Shown here: positions 27,237 to 35,356 of the stretch, piece after piece | Numbering within the stretch: position 1 is the stretch's first letter | How the letters are laid out: every line of letters begins with the position of its first letter | DNA from: Nocardioides luteus | Lineage (GTDB): Bacteria; Actinomycetota; Actinomycetes; Propionibacteriales; Nocardioidaceae | Direction of reading: 5' to 3' | Assembly: GCF_015752315.1 (NCBI RefSeq) | Contig: NZ_JADOVJ010000001.1 | Span: forward strand, 4,828,501-4,892,500 | DNA length: 64,000 bases | The notes under the pieces: model-generated | Databases searched by the model: none | The model's input: the letters and a program-made list of their open reading frames with translations, nothing else | Told to the model about the DNA's origin: nothing | Position numbers and translations under genes: made by a program

Positions 27237-28844
27237 TTACGCATCAACCGTTCGCTTTCGTGCTCGCAGCAGAGCGATGCCGAGCCCGGCGAACAGCGCC
27301 AGCAGGATGCCGCTGAAGATCCCCCAGCCGATCGTCTGGTTCTTCGCCTCCCGATGCTCGCGGTCGACGTCCTCGGCGAGCTGTCGGGCGGAGTCCACGA
27401 CCACCTTCTTGAGGTCCTGGACGTAGCTGGCCGCATCGGCCAGCCAGATCTGGTCGACGGGCCTGCCGTCGGCGCCGTCCCCGAGCTGCCGGATCACGTC
27501 CTCGACGTCACGAGCGTTGAGCACCCGGATGACGGCACGCTGGGACGAGACCGCGTAGGACCCGAACTCGAACGACTGACCCGAGATCCTGTCGAGCGCC
27601 TGCCGCATCGCCGGATCAGCTCGGGCGTGGATCGACGCCGAGTGGGTCGCCCAGGAGTCCTGTGCCGCGCTGAGATCGGCGATGCCGTGGTCGCTGATCC
27701 GCTCGTTCCGCAGCGCGTTCGCCATGATCCTCCGCTCGAGTCCGAGCACCTCCGAGACGGACCCGATCAGCTCGAGGTTGCGCGCCTGCCTGGCCAGCGA
27801 GTCGTCCTGGAACGAGGGCAGCTCGGCGGCGAGGTCGAAGAGCCCGTTGACCGCGTTGGTGTACATCTCGACGGCCGCCAGCTTCCCGGACCGGTCGCCC
27901 GCCCGGGCGGCCGTGCGGATATCCGAGAGCCGCTCGATGGCGGCCGCCGTCCTCTCCGTACGCCGCCGCAGCCCCGGGTCTTCGGCGGTGTCCAGGTCCT
28001 TGATCTCGGTGGCCCAGGCCTCGATGGACCTGTCGGTGACCTGCAGGAAGTCCTCGGTCAGCGCCGCGTCGGTCCGCAGCGCGTCGCGCTCGATCGAGAG
28101 GTCGAAGGCGAGCTGGAAGCTGGTCGGCAAGATGTTGGCCAGCGGCCTCGCACTCCCGACGGTCGACGTCGTGTCGCCAGCCCGGAGGGTGCCCCAGCCG
28201 CCGAAGACCAGCCCGGGCAGGACCAGAAGCATCAGCACACCCAGAAGCGTGGGCGAGAGGCGTGGGCCGGTGATGCCGGCCGGGCGCACGATCCGCTTCG
28301 GTGGGGCAGCGACCCCGCTCTCGAGCACCGCCGCGACCTCCTCGGCCCGAGGGCGCTTGGTCGGGTCCTCGGCGAGCATCGCGGTCGTGATGCCGTCCAG
28401 GTGGCCGGGCACGGTCACCAGCGTGCCGACCCGCTCGGGCTCGATGCCGGCGTACGGCGGACGGCCGGCGAGCAGCTCGAAGAACACCGCGCCGAGCGAG
28501 TAGACGTCGCTGGCGGGAGTGATCCGTCGGCGGTCGATCTGTTCGGGCGACATGTAGGGCAGGGCCTCACCGCCGCGCGGCGGGACCGCACCGATCAGGG
28601 CGACCCGGCCGCCAGGTGCGTACCCGATGGTGGCCGGCCGGACGTCGCCGTGCACCTGCCCGACGGCGTGACCCGAGTCGAGGATGCGCGCCACCTGCGC
28701 GACGACGGCGGAGGCCTCATCAGGAGAGAAGCGGTTCGCCTGGGCAAGCCGGTCGGCAAGGCTCTGACCGTTCAGAGCGGGTCCGCCCTGTCCGGTCAGA
28801 TGGTTCAAATGCTGGCGACCGGCGCGTGGGGGACGGATACGCAT
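27237..28844 (-). CDS. Pseudokinase receptor with NIT-like sensor
   Basis: A 535-residue paralogue of the downstream kinase in which the catalytic domain has decayed in an ordered way. The N-lobe is cut by about 70 residues: [15 protein letters not shown] jumps straight to [10 protein letters not shown], so the Lys and helix-C Glu are gone. HRDIKPSN has become HGDVRPAT and the DFG stretch reads LIGAV, while SPEQ and [14 protein letters not shown] remain. A membrane segment (about 205-225), a NIT-like extracellular region ([20 protein letters not shown]) and a second C-terminal membrane segment follow. The frame is intact over the whole length, so this is a kept pseudokinase, not a pseudogene. 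Confidence 0.88.
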   Translation of the reverse strand: MRIRPPRAGRQHLNHLTGQGGPALNGQSLADRLAQANRFSPDEASAVVAQVARILDSGHAVGQVHGDVRPATIGYAPGGRVALIGAVPPRGGEALPYMSPEQIDRRRITPASDVYSLGAVFFELLAGRPPYAGIEPERVGTLVTVPGHLDGITTAMLAEDPTKRPRAEEVAAVLESGVAAPPKRIVRPAGITGPRLSPTLLGVLMLLVLPGLVFGGWGTLRAGDTTSTVGSARPLANILPTSFQLAFDLSIERDALRTDAALTEDFLQVTDRSIEAWATEIKDLDTAEDPGLRRRTERTAAAIERLSDIRTAARAGDRSGKLAAVEMYTNAVNGLFDLAAELPSFQDDSLARQARNLELIGSVSEVLGLERRIMANALRNERISDHGIADLSAAQDSWATHSASIHARADPAMRQALDRISGQSFEFGSYAVSSQRAVIRVLNARDVEDVIRQLGDGADGRPVDQIWLADAASYVQDLKKVVVDSARQLAEDVDREHREAKNQTIGWGIFSGILLALFAGLGIALLRARKRTVDA

Positions 28845-28883
28845 GGGTACATGGTCCCTGTTGAGCGCCGTTCCAGCCCGGGA

Positions 28884-29927
28884 TCAGCCGAGAGTTTTCC
28901 TGGGCGTGGCCAAGAGTTCCACTTGCCCGGCGCGTCGCCCCAGGTACGCCAGGCAGGCGACGGCGAGCGCCACGCCCCACACCGGCCAGAGCATCTCGGG
29001 GGCCCATGCAGCCCAGTCCGAGGTGGCGCCGGGGACGGCCCAGAGGTCGCCGGCGACCACCATCCGCCAGAAGGACAGCCCGGCGGAGGTGACCGCGGCG
29101 GCGACCAGGATCCCGGGCACCAGCGCCATCGCCACCGGCACCGGACGGCCGCCGAACCGGGGCACCCAGGCCCAGAAGACCTCGCCCCAGCGGGCGACCA
29201 GACCCCAGGTCAGCACCGCCCCGACGACCGCGAAGAGCGCTAGCCCGAGGCCGGCCCATCTCCCCGAGCCGAGCTCGTCGAGCATCTCCTGCCTGATCCC
29301 GAGCGGCACGCCCACCGCCCAGGCGATCCGGGTGACGGCGTAGAGAAGGGGTACGACGACCGCGACCGTGACGGCCGGGCGACCCCAGCGCGCCCAGCGA
29401 CCCCAGTCGATCCGGCCCTCCGGTGCGGCCCGTTCGAGCAGACCGATGCCGGTGACCACGCTCGCGATCCCGCCGACCGCGTGCGCGAGCGCCGTGCCCG
29501 AGTCGAGGAAGATCGCCCAGTTCAGGTGGCCGGCGGCCGGACCGACGCCGACCAGGGCGAGCAGCGTCTGCGGCAGATAGCCCAGGAAGGACAGCGCGCG
29601 GACGTCGGAGACGACCAGCGCCACCACGAGCCCCACCCCGACCAGCAGCCAGCCGGCCCGCCGCTGCGTAGGACGCTCCCGGCCGACGGCTCCCGCGACC
29701 CCGGCGGCCAGCACCAGGAGCGCGGCGACGGTGACCACCCAGGACATCTGGGTGCCGCTGAGCCCGCCGAGCGGCGAGGCGGGCTCGGGCGCCCACGGGT
29801 CGGACGTCCGGCCCACGAGCGCGAGCCCGGACAGCGCGCCGTAGGCGAGCGCCCAGGCACCGGCCACCCAGGGCGCCGCGCGGCGAACGGACGATCGGGG
29901 CTGCGTACGTTGCATCGTGGTCGTCAT
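28884..29927 (-). CDS. Polytopic membrane protein, function unknown
   Basis: A 347-residue protein with about eight predicted membrane segments and no recognised family motif. Conserved-looking loop features are LGYLPQTLLALVG, an inward RAAPEGRIDWGRWARWG and a C-terminal WPVWGVALAVACLAYLGRR. I start it at ATG 29927, which overlaps the stop of the DUF2867 gene (ATGA); the frame is open to 29951, but that would read through a 27-bp repeat. The coupled pair may act together. Confidence 0.75.
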   Translation of the reverse strand: MTTTMQRTQPRSSVRRAAPWVAGAWALAYGALSGLALVGRTSDPWAPEPASPLGGLSGTQMSWVVTVAALLVLAAGVAGAVGRERPTQRRAGWLLVGVGLVVALVVSDVRALSFLGYLPQTLLALVGVGPAAGHLNWAIFLDSGTALAHAVGGIASVVTGIGLLERAAPEGRIDWGRWARWGRPAVTVAVVVPLLYAVTRIAWAVGVPLGIRQEMLDELGSGRWAGLGLALFAVVGAVLTWGLVARWGEVFWAWVPRFGGRPVPVAMALVPGILVAAAVTSAGLSFWRMVVAGDLWAVPGATSDWAAWAPEMLWPVWGVALAVACLAYLGRRAGQVELLATPRKTLG

Positions 29928-29949
29928 CTCGACAAGCTCGATACATCGC
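29923..29949 (+). repeat. 27-bp dispersed repeat, copy A
   Basis: This 27-bp sequence (core CTCGACAAGCTCGATACA) is identical to 31709-31735 in inverted orientation. Copy A supplies the last residues and stop codon of the DUF2867 gene and the overlapping start of the membrane protein gene. CTCGACAAGCTCGA is itself close to palindromic. Confidence 0.85.
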
Positions 29950-30580
29950 ATCGGGCCACCCCCTGAGCGTTCTCCCAGCGACGGCCGACCGTGCGCAGCA
30001 GCGCTGGGTAGACGACGAGGTAGCGGAACGGCTTGATGAGGGCCATGTAGGCCTCCCCGAACAGCCCGTTCGGCCGCACCAGCACGCTCAGCTGCGCGCT
30101 GTAGCCGTCGGGCGCGGTCTCGTCCTCGACCCAGCCGAGGTGCAGGACACCGTGCATCGTGCGGTTGGCGATCTCCGCGGCGTACTCCCGGTCCGTCAGG
30201 TAGAGCGCGTGGAACGGGCTCGCGTCGCGCTCGGGTCCGGGATGGTCCCGGAGGTCGGCCGGGAGCCGGTCGACCAGCGAGGCGACGCGGCGCCCGAGGC
30301 CGTGCTCGTCCTGCTCGGTGCCGAGCATCCGGCCGAGCGCCCAGCGGACCGCGAAGAGGAAGCGGTACGCCGCCGGGAAGTCACGCTCCTCGCCGCTCAT
30401 CATCGACTCGACGAAGCGGGGAAAGTCGTCGGCGCCGCCGTGGACGGGCAGGGCCCAGACGTCCTCGAGCTCGAAGTCCTCGGTGATCTGGTGGATCCGC
30501 CATGACTGCCCGGAGTAGGCGCCGGTCGGAAGCGGTCTGGTTCTGATCGGGGCGGGCCCGACGGGTGCGTGTGTGGTCAT
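29924..30580 (-). CDS. DUF2867 domain protein
   Basis: A 218-residue soluble protein that looks like the SRPBCC-related DUF2867 family: early SWRIHQITEDFELEDVWALPV, central FAVRWALGRMLG, then LYLTDREYAAEIANRTMHGVLHLGWV and a late GEAYMALIKPFRYLVVYPALL. ATG 30580 with GGAGAC upstream was chosen over the longer frame. The final residues ARCDVSSLSR are encoded by a dispersed repeat, so the original C-terminus may have differed. Role unknown; a small-ligand-binding fold is likely for the family. Confidence 0.82.
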   Translation of the reverse strand: MTTHAPVGPAPIRTRPLPTGAYSGQSWRIHQITEDFELEDVWALPVHGGADDFPRFVESMMSGEERDFPAAYRFLFAVRWALGRMLGTEQDEHGLGRRVASLVDRLPADLRDHPGPERDASPFHALYLTDREYAAEIANRTMHGVLHLGWVEDETAPDGYSAQLSVLVRPNGLFGEAYMALIKPFRYLVVYPALLRTVGRRWENAQGVARCDVSSLSR

Positions 30581-30635
30581 GTCTCCACACTCGTGCGCGC
30601 GCGGCCGCGGTTCGTCGCCCTCAGGTCGCGGGCCT

Positions 30636-30653
30636 CTCATCCTCCAGGATGAG
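30636..30653 (-). terminator. Hairpin after the response regulator gene
   Basis: CTCATCC and GGATGAG with a 4-nt loop, three bases after the response-regulator stop on the minus strand. No T-run. Confidence 0.5.
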
Positions 30654-30655
30654 GC

Positions 30656-31333
30656 TCAGCTCCGGGGTCCGACCAACCCGGTCTCGTACGCCAGCACGAC
30701 CGCCTGCACCCGGTCGCGCAGGCCGAGCTTGGCGAGCACATGGCCGACATGCGTCTTCACCGTCGCCTCGGAGAGATGGACGCGACGGGCGATCTCGGCG
30801 TTGCTGTCGCCGGTGGCGAGCTCGAGCAGCATGTCGAGCTCGCGGGGCGTGAGCGTCGCCCGGATGTCGGCGGCCCGCCCGTTGTCCGGAGCCGGAGCGG
30901 TCGCCACGTGCTCCAGCAGCCGGCGCGTCGTCGACGGTGCGACCACCGCGTGACCTGCGTGAACGGTCCGGATCGCCTCGACGATCTCCTCGGCCCGGGC
31001 GTCCTTGAGCAGGAACCCGCTGGCACCGGCGCGGATCGACGGGAACGCGTAGTCGTCGAGGTCGAACGTGGTCAGCGCGATCACGCGCGTCGCCGGCTGC
31101 TCGCCGGTGATCGCTGCCGTGGCCTGGATCCCGTCGAGGCGCGGCATCCGCAGGTCCATGAGGACGACGTCGACCCGCTTCGTACGCACCAGCGCGAGCG
31201 CCTCGTGCCCGTCGGCCGCCTCACCGGCGAGCTCGAGGTCGGGCTGGCTCTCCACCATCATCCGGAGGGCCGAGCGCATCAGCTCCTGGTCGTCCACGAT
31301 CGCGACCCGAATAGGGGTCTCTGGTTCCGTCAC
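30656..31333 (-). CDS. NarL/LuxR-type response regulator
   Basis: A 225-residue two-component regulator. The receiver domain (about 8-125) has acidic DD in AIVDDQELM, phospho-acceptor Asp in VVLMDLRMPRLDG and the conserved Thr and Lys in ALTTFD and FLLKDA. The C-terminal LuxR HTH has LTPRELDMLLELATG and NAEIARRVHLSEATVKTHV. GTG 31333 overlaps the stop of the kinase gene (GTGA), so the pair is translationally coupled. The regulated genes are unknown. Confidence 0.95.
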   Translation of the reverse strand: MTEPETPIRVAIVDDQELMRSALRMMVESQPDLELAGEAADGHEALALVRTKRVDVVLMDLRMPRLDGIQATAAITGEQPATRVIALTTFDLDDYAFPSIRAGASGFLLKDARAEEIVEAIRTVHAGHAVVAPSTTRRLLEHVATAPAPDNGRAADIRATLTPRELDMLLELATGDSNAEIARRVHLSEATVKTHVGHVLAKLGLRDRVQAVVLAYETGLVGPRS

Positions 31334-32520
31334 AGCGGCATCATGGCGCGGACCCGCCACCCCTCGCCGCTCGGCCCGGCCTCGAGCGTGCCGCCCACCG
31401 CGGCCACCCGCTCGCGCATCCCGCTCAGCCCTCGGCCGGGCGGACTCTGGATGCCCGCGCCGTCGTCGCTGACCTCGACCCGCAGCTGGCGCCCGGTGCG
31501 GGTCACCGACACGGTCGCGACGGCTCCGGGACCCGCATGGCGGGAGACGTTGGTGAGCGCCTCCTGTACGACGCGATAGGCGGTCAGACCGACGGCAGGA
31601 GCGACCGGCCCCGGGTCGTCCGCCTCGAGGTGGACCCTCAGACCGGCCTCGCGCATCCGGCCGACGAGGTCATCGACGTCGGCCAGCCCCGGCTGCGGCT
31701 CTGTCGAGGCGATGTATCGAGCTTGTCGAGATGACTCGCCACCGAGCACACCGAGCAGCCCGCGCATCTCCGCGAGGGCCTCCCGACCGGTGGTCGCGAT
31801 GGTGTCGAGGATCCCGGAGGCCCGCTCCGGCTGCTGTCCGACGACCATCCGGCCGGCCTCGGCGTGGCTCACCACGACCGCCAGCGAGTGCGCCACCACG
31901 TCGTGCATCTCCCGCGCGATGCGCTGGCGCTCCTCGGCGGCCGCACGGTCGGCGAGCTGGTCGATCCAGGCGGCCCGGGTCGCCCGGAACCGGCCGAGCG
32001 CCCAAGCCGCCACCGTCGCACCAAGCGTCGCGGTGGCCACCATCAGCCACCACGTCCACCCCTGCAGCCCGGTGCCCTCGAACCCCGACAGACGTACGAC
32101 GGTCACCAGGCAGCCGACCAACCCGATGCCGAGCGCGATCCCTGGCCACGGCCTCCGGTCGCGCGCGCTCACCGCGTAGAGCAGCACGAAGAAGCACAGG
32201 CTGCTGGGCAGGAGCACCGGCCCGTAGTCGCTTCCCGCCGCCTCGGCCGTGGGCCCGCTCAGGTCCGGGGCCGCGACCATCACGAGCTCGGCCACCGACC
32301 CGGCCGCGAAGGAGACCAGCGGCCAGCGACGGGCGGTGGCCACGGCGGTGTGGAGAACCACCAGCGCGGCGACGAGCGCGATCTCCCAGCCTCTGGCGAT
32401 CTCACCCTCGAGCACCGACGTCCAGCCGACCGGCAGCAGCACCAGTGCGAGCGCCCCCGCCAATGCGACCTGCCCCAGGTCACCGAGCCAACGGGGACCT
32501 GGGGCAGGGACTGAAGTCAT
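31330..32520 (-). CDS. NarL/DesK-type sensor histidine kinase
   Basis: Membrane sensor kinase of 396 residues: about five N-terminal segments in the first 180 residues, a HisKA_3 dimerisation domain with phospho-acceptor His in RIAREMHDVVAHSL, and a HATPase domain with VVQEALTNVSRHAG, DDGAGIQ and GRGLSGMRERV. Between MRGLLGVLGG and PQPGLADVDDL lies a run, ESSRQARYIAST, encoded by a 27-bp dispersed repeat that is also found 1.8 kb away. It inserted in frame in the linker before the ATPase domain. Confidence 0.93.
   Translation of the reverse strand: MTSVPAPGPRWLGDLGQVALAGALALVLLPVGWTSVLEGEIARGWEIALVAALVVLHTAVATARRWPLVSFAAGSVAELVMVAAPDLSGPTAEAAGSDYGPVLLPSSLCFFVLLYAVSARDRRPWPGIALGIGLVGCLVTVVRLSGFEGTGLQGWTWWLMVATATLGATVAAWALGRFRATRAAWIDQLADRAAAEERQRIAREMHDVVAHSLAVVVSHAEAGRMVVGQQPERASGILDTIATTGREALAEMRGLLGVLGGESSRQARYIASTEPQPGLADVDDLVGRMREAGLRVHLEADDPGPVAPAVGLTAYRVVQEALTNVSRHAGPGAVATVSVTRTGRQLRVEVSDDGAGIQSPPGRGLSGMRERVAAVGGTLEAGPSGEGWRVRAMMPL
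31709..31735 (-). repeat. 27-bp dispersed repeat, copy B, inside the histidine kinase gene
   Basis: Identical over 27 bp to 29923-29949 but inverted. Here it is read in frame and gives SSRQARYIA within the kinase linker. Confidence 0.85.
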
Positions 32521-32536
32521 GACCTCAGCGTAGGGC

Positions 32537-33550
32537 TTACATGCTGCGCGGGCCGGTGGCTTCGTCGCGCTCCTTCTCGGTCATGCTGCGCGACTTGAGC
32601 AGGCTCAGGATGGTGGTGATCGCCAGGATGCCGACGATGACGCTGAGCGAGACCTCGATGGAGACCTCCGGGGCCCACTCGACGTGGTGGCCACCGTTGA
32701 TGAAGGGCAGCTCGTTCTCGTGCAGCGCGTGGAAGACGAGCTTGAGACCGATGAACCCGAGCAGGATCGCCAGGCCGTAGGACAGGTAGACCAGGCGCTC
32801 GAGCAGGCCGCCGATGAGGAAGTAGAGCTGGCGCAGACCCATCAGCGCGAAGATGTTGGCGGTCAGGACCAGGTAGGCCTCGTTGGTCAGACCGTAGATC
32901 GCCGGGATCGAGTCGAGGGCGAACAGCAGGTCGGTGGTGCCCAGGGCGCAGATGACCACGAACATCGGGGTCGCGACCCGCTTGCCGTTCTCCCGGATGA
33001 ACATCTTCGCGCTCTCGCCCCACTGCGAGGTCAGCGGGATGTGGCGCTCGAGGAACTTCACCACGGCCGGCTCTTCGTACTCGTCCTCGTCCTCGCCGCC
33101 CTCCAGGGCCAGCTTGACCGCGGTGTAGATCAGGAACGCACCGAAGAGGTAGAAGACCCAGCTGAAGTTCTCGATCGCGGCCGCGCCCACGGCGATGAAG
33201 ATGCCGCGGAAGACCAGCGCCAGGATGATGCCGATCAGCAGCGCCTTCTGCTGGAACTGCCTCGGCACCGCGAACTTGGACATGATGATGATGAAGATGA
33301 ACAGGTTGTCGACCGAGAGCGAGTACTCGGTCAGCCAGCCCGCGAAGAACTCGGTGCCGTACTTCGGACCGGAGAACGCGAAGACACCGATGCCGAACAG
33401 CACGGCCAGGCCGATGTAGACGCTCAGCGCGATGATCAGCTCGCGACGCGAGGGCTCGTGCGGCCGCCGGCCGATGACGAGTACGTCGAAGAGCAGCACG
33501 GCACTGGCGATGCCGATGGTCAACCACCAGATGAGCGGGGAGACGTCCAC
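32537..33550 (-). CDS. TerC family integral membrane protein
   Basis: A 337-residue TerC/Alx-type protein with about nine membrane segments. Family motifs: SVDNLFIFIIIMSKFAVP near 85 and LFALDSIPAIYGLT near 205, each with a conserved acidic residue within the membrane. An acidic loop GGEDEDEYEE lies near 155. TerC proteins are tied to manganese export or metalation of secreted proteins and to tellurite resistance. Start is GTG 33550 with AAGGAG nearby. I do not recognise a yybP-ykoY manganese riboswitch upstream. It is followed after 16 bases by the histidine kinase gene. Confidence 0.93.
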   Translation of the reverse strand: MDVSPLIWWLTIGIASAVLLFDVLVIGRRPHEPSRRELIIALSVYIGLAVLFGIGVFAFSGPKYGTEFFAGWLTEYSLSVDNLFIFIIIMSKFAVPRQFQQKALLIGIILALVFRGIFIAVGAAAIENFSWVFYLFGAFLIYTAVKLALEGGEDEDEYEEPAVVKFLERHIPLTSQWGESAKMFIRENGKRVATPMFVVICALGTTDLLFALDSIPAIYGLTNEAYLVLTANIFALMGLRQLYFLIGGLLERLVYLSYGLAILLGFIGLKLVFHALHENELPFINGGHHVEWAPEVSIEVSLSVIVGILAITTILSLLKSRSMTEKERDEATGPRSM

Positions 33551-33857
33551 GAAGGGACTCCTTAGATCGTGAGGCAGAGCGTTTCTTTGGGAAGGTTAGG
33601 CGACCGACGTCCAAGCTTCGAAGTCGTAGCGGCCGCAGCCCGTCGACGGCATCGGCGACGGCGCTGGAATCGGCGGACTGCGCCATCCCAACCGGAGTTG
33701 TATAACAAGTGCTTAGCTAAACTAACAAGTAACACCTCCGGCTGGTCCCATGATCTCAGGCGCGGAAAGGCAGATGAGGCCTCGATCACACCATGGATCA
33801 CTGGACCTCAACTGGACTTGATGTTTTAGCGTCGCTGCGAAAGAGAGAGGAGGGGGT
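33551..33857. promoter_or_regulatory. 307-bp divergent region with paired direct repeats
   Basis: No gene is seen between terC and the flavin reductase gene. TAACAAGT occurs twice (33703-33710 and 33723-33730), exactly 20 bp apart on the same helix face, with the palindrome TTAGCTAA in between. This small AT-rich patch lies in a GC-rich setting and looks like a regulator site for one or both genes. Confidence 0.4.
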
Positions 33858-34388
33858 GTGAGCGACACACTCACCGACCAGTTCAAGGCCGGCTTCCGTC
33901 GATACCCCACCGGCGTGGCCGTCGTCGCCACCTCGACCGACACCGGGCCCGTCGGGGCCACGGTCTCGAGCGTGGCCTCAGTGAGCGCGAACCCGCCGAT
34001 GCTGTCGTTCTCGGTCTCGCGGTCCGGCCGGTCCGGGCCCGCACTCACCGGGAGCGACCGTCTCGCGGTGCACGTCCTGACCGATTCCCAGGCCGACGTG
34101 GCTGCGGCCTTCGCCGACCGCACCGCACCGCGGTTCACCGTGGCGCAGGGCTGGACGCTCCAGCACGGCGAGCCACCGGTCCTGGACGATGCCGCAGCGA
34201 GCTTCTACGGGCAGGTGGTGCGCGTCGTCCCCGCCGGTGAGGCCTGGCTGGTGCTGCTCGAGATCGACGCGGTCAGTCTCGACGAGACCGCCGAACCGCT
34301 CCTCCACCACGACCGGCACTACTGGTCGCTCGGCCCGTCCGCCAGCACCGTACCGCTCGACCGCATCCTGCCCGAGAAGGCTTCCTGA
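33858..34388 (+). CDS. Flavin reductase family protein (FMN-binding split barrel)
   Basis: A 176-residue flavin reductase-like protein that would supply reduced FMN/FAD to a monooxygenase. N-terminal FRRYPTGVAVVATS, then GATVSSVASVSANPPMLSFSVSRSG is the classic flavin-binding signature, followed by FAVHVL-type AVHVLTDSQ and a late HHDRHYWSL. The start is GTG 33858 with GGAGGGGG directly before it. No partner oxygenase is adjacent. It is 47 bases upstream of sodN and may be co-transcribed. Confidence 0.9.
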   Translation: MSDTLTDQFKAGFRRYPTGVAVVATSTDTGPVGATVSSVASVSANPPMLSFSVSRSGRSGPALTGSDRLAVHVLTDSQADVAAAFADRTAPRFTVAQGWTLQHGEPPVLDDAAASFYGQVVRVVPAGEAWLVLLEIDAVSLDETAEPLLHHDRHYWSLGPSASTVPLDRILPEKAS

Positions 34389-34435
34389 CCGTCGGGCTCG
34401 ACGGTCTCTTCACCACATCATCGAGAGGATCCACC

Positions 34436-34831
34436 ATGCGTCTGTTCGCTCCCACCATCGAGGTCTCGGCCCACTGCGACCTGCCCTGCGGCGTCTACGA
34501 CCCTGCCCAGGCCCGCATCGAGGCCGAGTCCGTCAAGGCGGTCATCCAGAAGGCCCTGGACAGCGACGACCCCGACTTCCGCACCCGCGCCATCATCATC
34601 AAGGAACAGCGCTCCAACCTGGTCAAGGAGCACCTGTGGGTGCTGTGGACCGACTACTTCAAGCCCCCGCACTTCGAGGCCTACCCCCAGCTCCACACCC
34701 TCGTCAACGAGGCCACCAAGCTCGCCGGCGCCTCCGGCACCAAGGGCACCCTCGACCTCGAGACCGCCGACAAGCTCCTCGCCAAGATCGACGAGATCGC
34801 CGAGATCTTCTGGGCGACCAAGAAGGCCTGA
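34436..34831 (+). CDS. sodN: Nickel-containing superoxide dismutase
   Basis: Cytoplasmic Ni-SOD, 131 residues as in Streptomyces. After a 12-residue leader (MRLFAPTIEVSA) comes the nickel hook HCDLPCGVYDP: once the leader is cut, His1, Cys2 and Cys6 bind Ni. The rest is the four-helix bundle (IIIKEQRSNLVKEHLWVLWTDYFKP). The leader must be removed by a dedicated peptidase (SodX), which is normally next to sodN but is not seen within several kb here. GAGAGGA lies seven bases before the ATG. Confidence 0.97.
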   Translation: MRLFAPTIEVSAHCDLPCGVYDPAQARIEAESVKAVIQKALDSDDPDFRTRAIIIKEQRSNLVKEHLWVLWTDYFKPPHFEAYPQLHTLVNEATKLAGASGTKGTLDLETADKLLAKIDEIAEIFWATKKA

Positions 34832-35356
34832 GGAACGAAGTCCGACACGAGAAGCCAGGTTCCGGCAGCCAGCCGGGGCCTGGCTTCGTCGATTTCTCGA
34901 CGCGCTCGAGGCGATAGGCGTACGACAGTTCCGTCACCAGCGTGACCAGCGCCCTGTCCCCATTACGTACTCACACCAACAGTTAAAGGCTGAACAACAG
35001 CCAGGTGTTACCAGGGTGTTGCAGCCACCCCGAATCGCTGAACACCAGCGTTAAGAACACTTCACTCAGCACTTTTCGTTGTTACAGGGGGCATGCGCAT
35101 GCGTAACTGCTCCGGAACCGGTCTGAGTTCAACTATAAGTGCCAGATTTTCGGCGCTAACGACATACACATTGCCGTGCGCGTTCGCGAACACAGAATGG
35201 GCATTCACCATCCCGATCCCATTCGTCCTTCGCCACCGGGCACTGAGGCCATAGATGGCGCACGACACGTGGTGCTGCGCTCTCATGCGCGGGCCCGGTG
35301 TCGACTGAGCCAGGACCCCCTAGTTCGATGACTCGAGACTCGCTCAGGTGAAAGCA
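34832..35356. other. 525-bp gene-free, AT-richer region
   Basis: No credible gene. After the sodN terminator the composition drops clearly in GC. It holds two near-identical 15-bp palindromic units, GGCTG-AACAA-CAGCC (34988-35002) and CGCTG-AACAC-CAGCG (35036-35050), spaced 48 bp, and the 12-bp palindrome GCATGCGCATGC (35091-35102). It marks the left edge of the copper island and may carry its regulatory sites, although copC is 300 bp further on. Confidence 0.5.
34851..34887 (+). terminator. Terminator of sodN
   Basis: GAAGCCAGG pairs with CCTGGCTTC and, inside, CCGGC with GCCGG, giving a stem of about 16 bp that starts 20 bases after the sodN stop. Confidence 0.8.

Noticed and set aside
27237..28844. 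Kinase-like gene as a decaying pseudogene
   Set aside because: The frame is uninterrupted over 535 codons, the sensor and membrane segments are intact, and the losses are confined to catalytic elements, which fits a retained pseudokinase.
33551..33700. yybP-ykoY manganese riboswitch or a DtxR/IdeR box before terC
   Set aside because: The riboswitch core is not recognisable. AAGGTTAGGC (33592-33601) and GCTAAACTAA match only half of an iron-box consensus each, so no full site exists.
35062..35286. A 74-codon minus-strand frame in the gene-free flank of the copper island
   Set aside because: No ribosome-binding site, no recognisable features, and atypical composition; not supportable as a gene.
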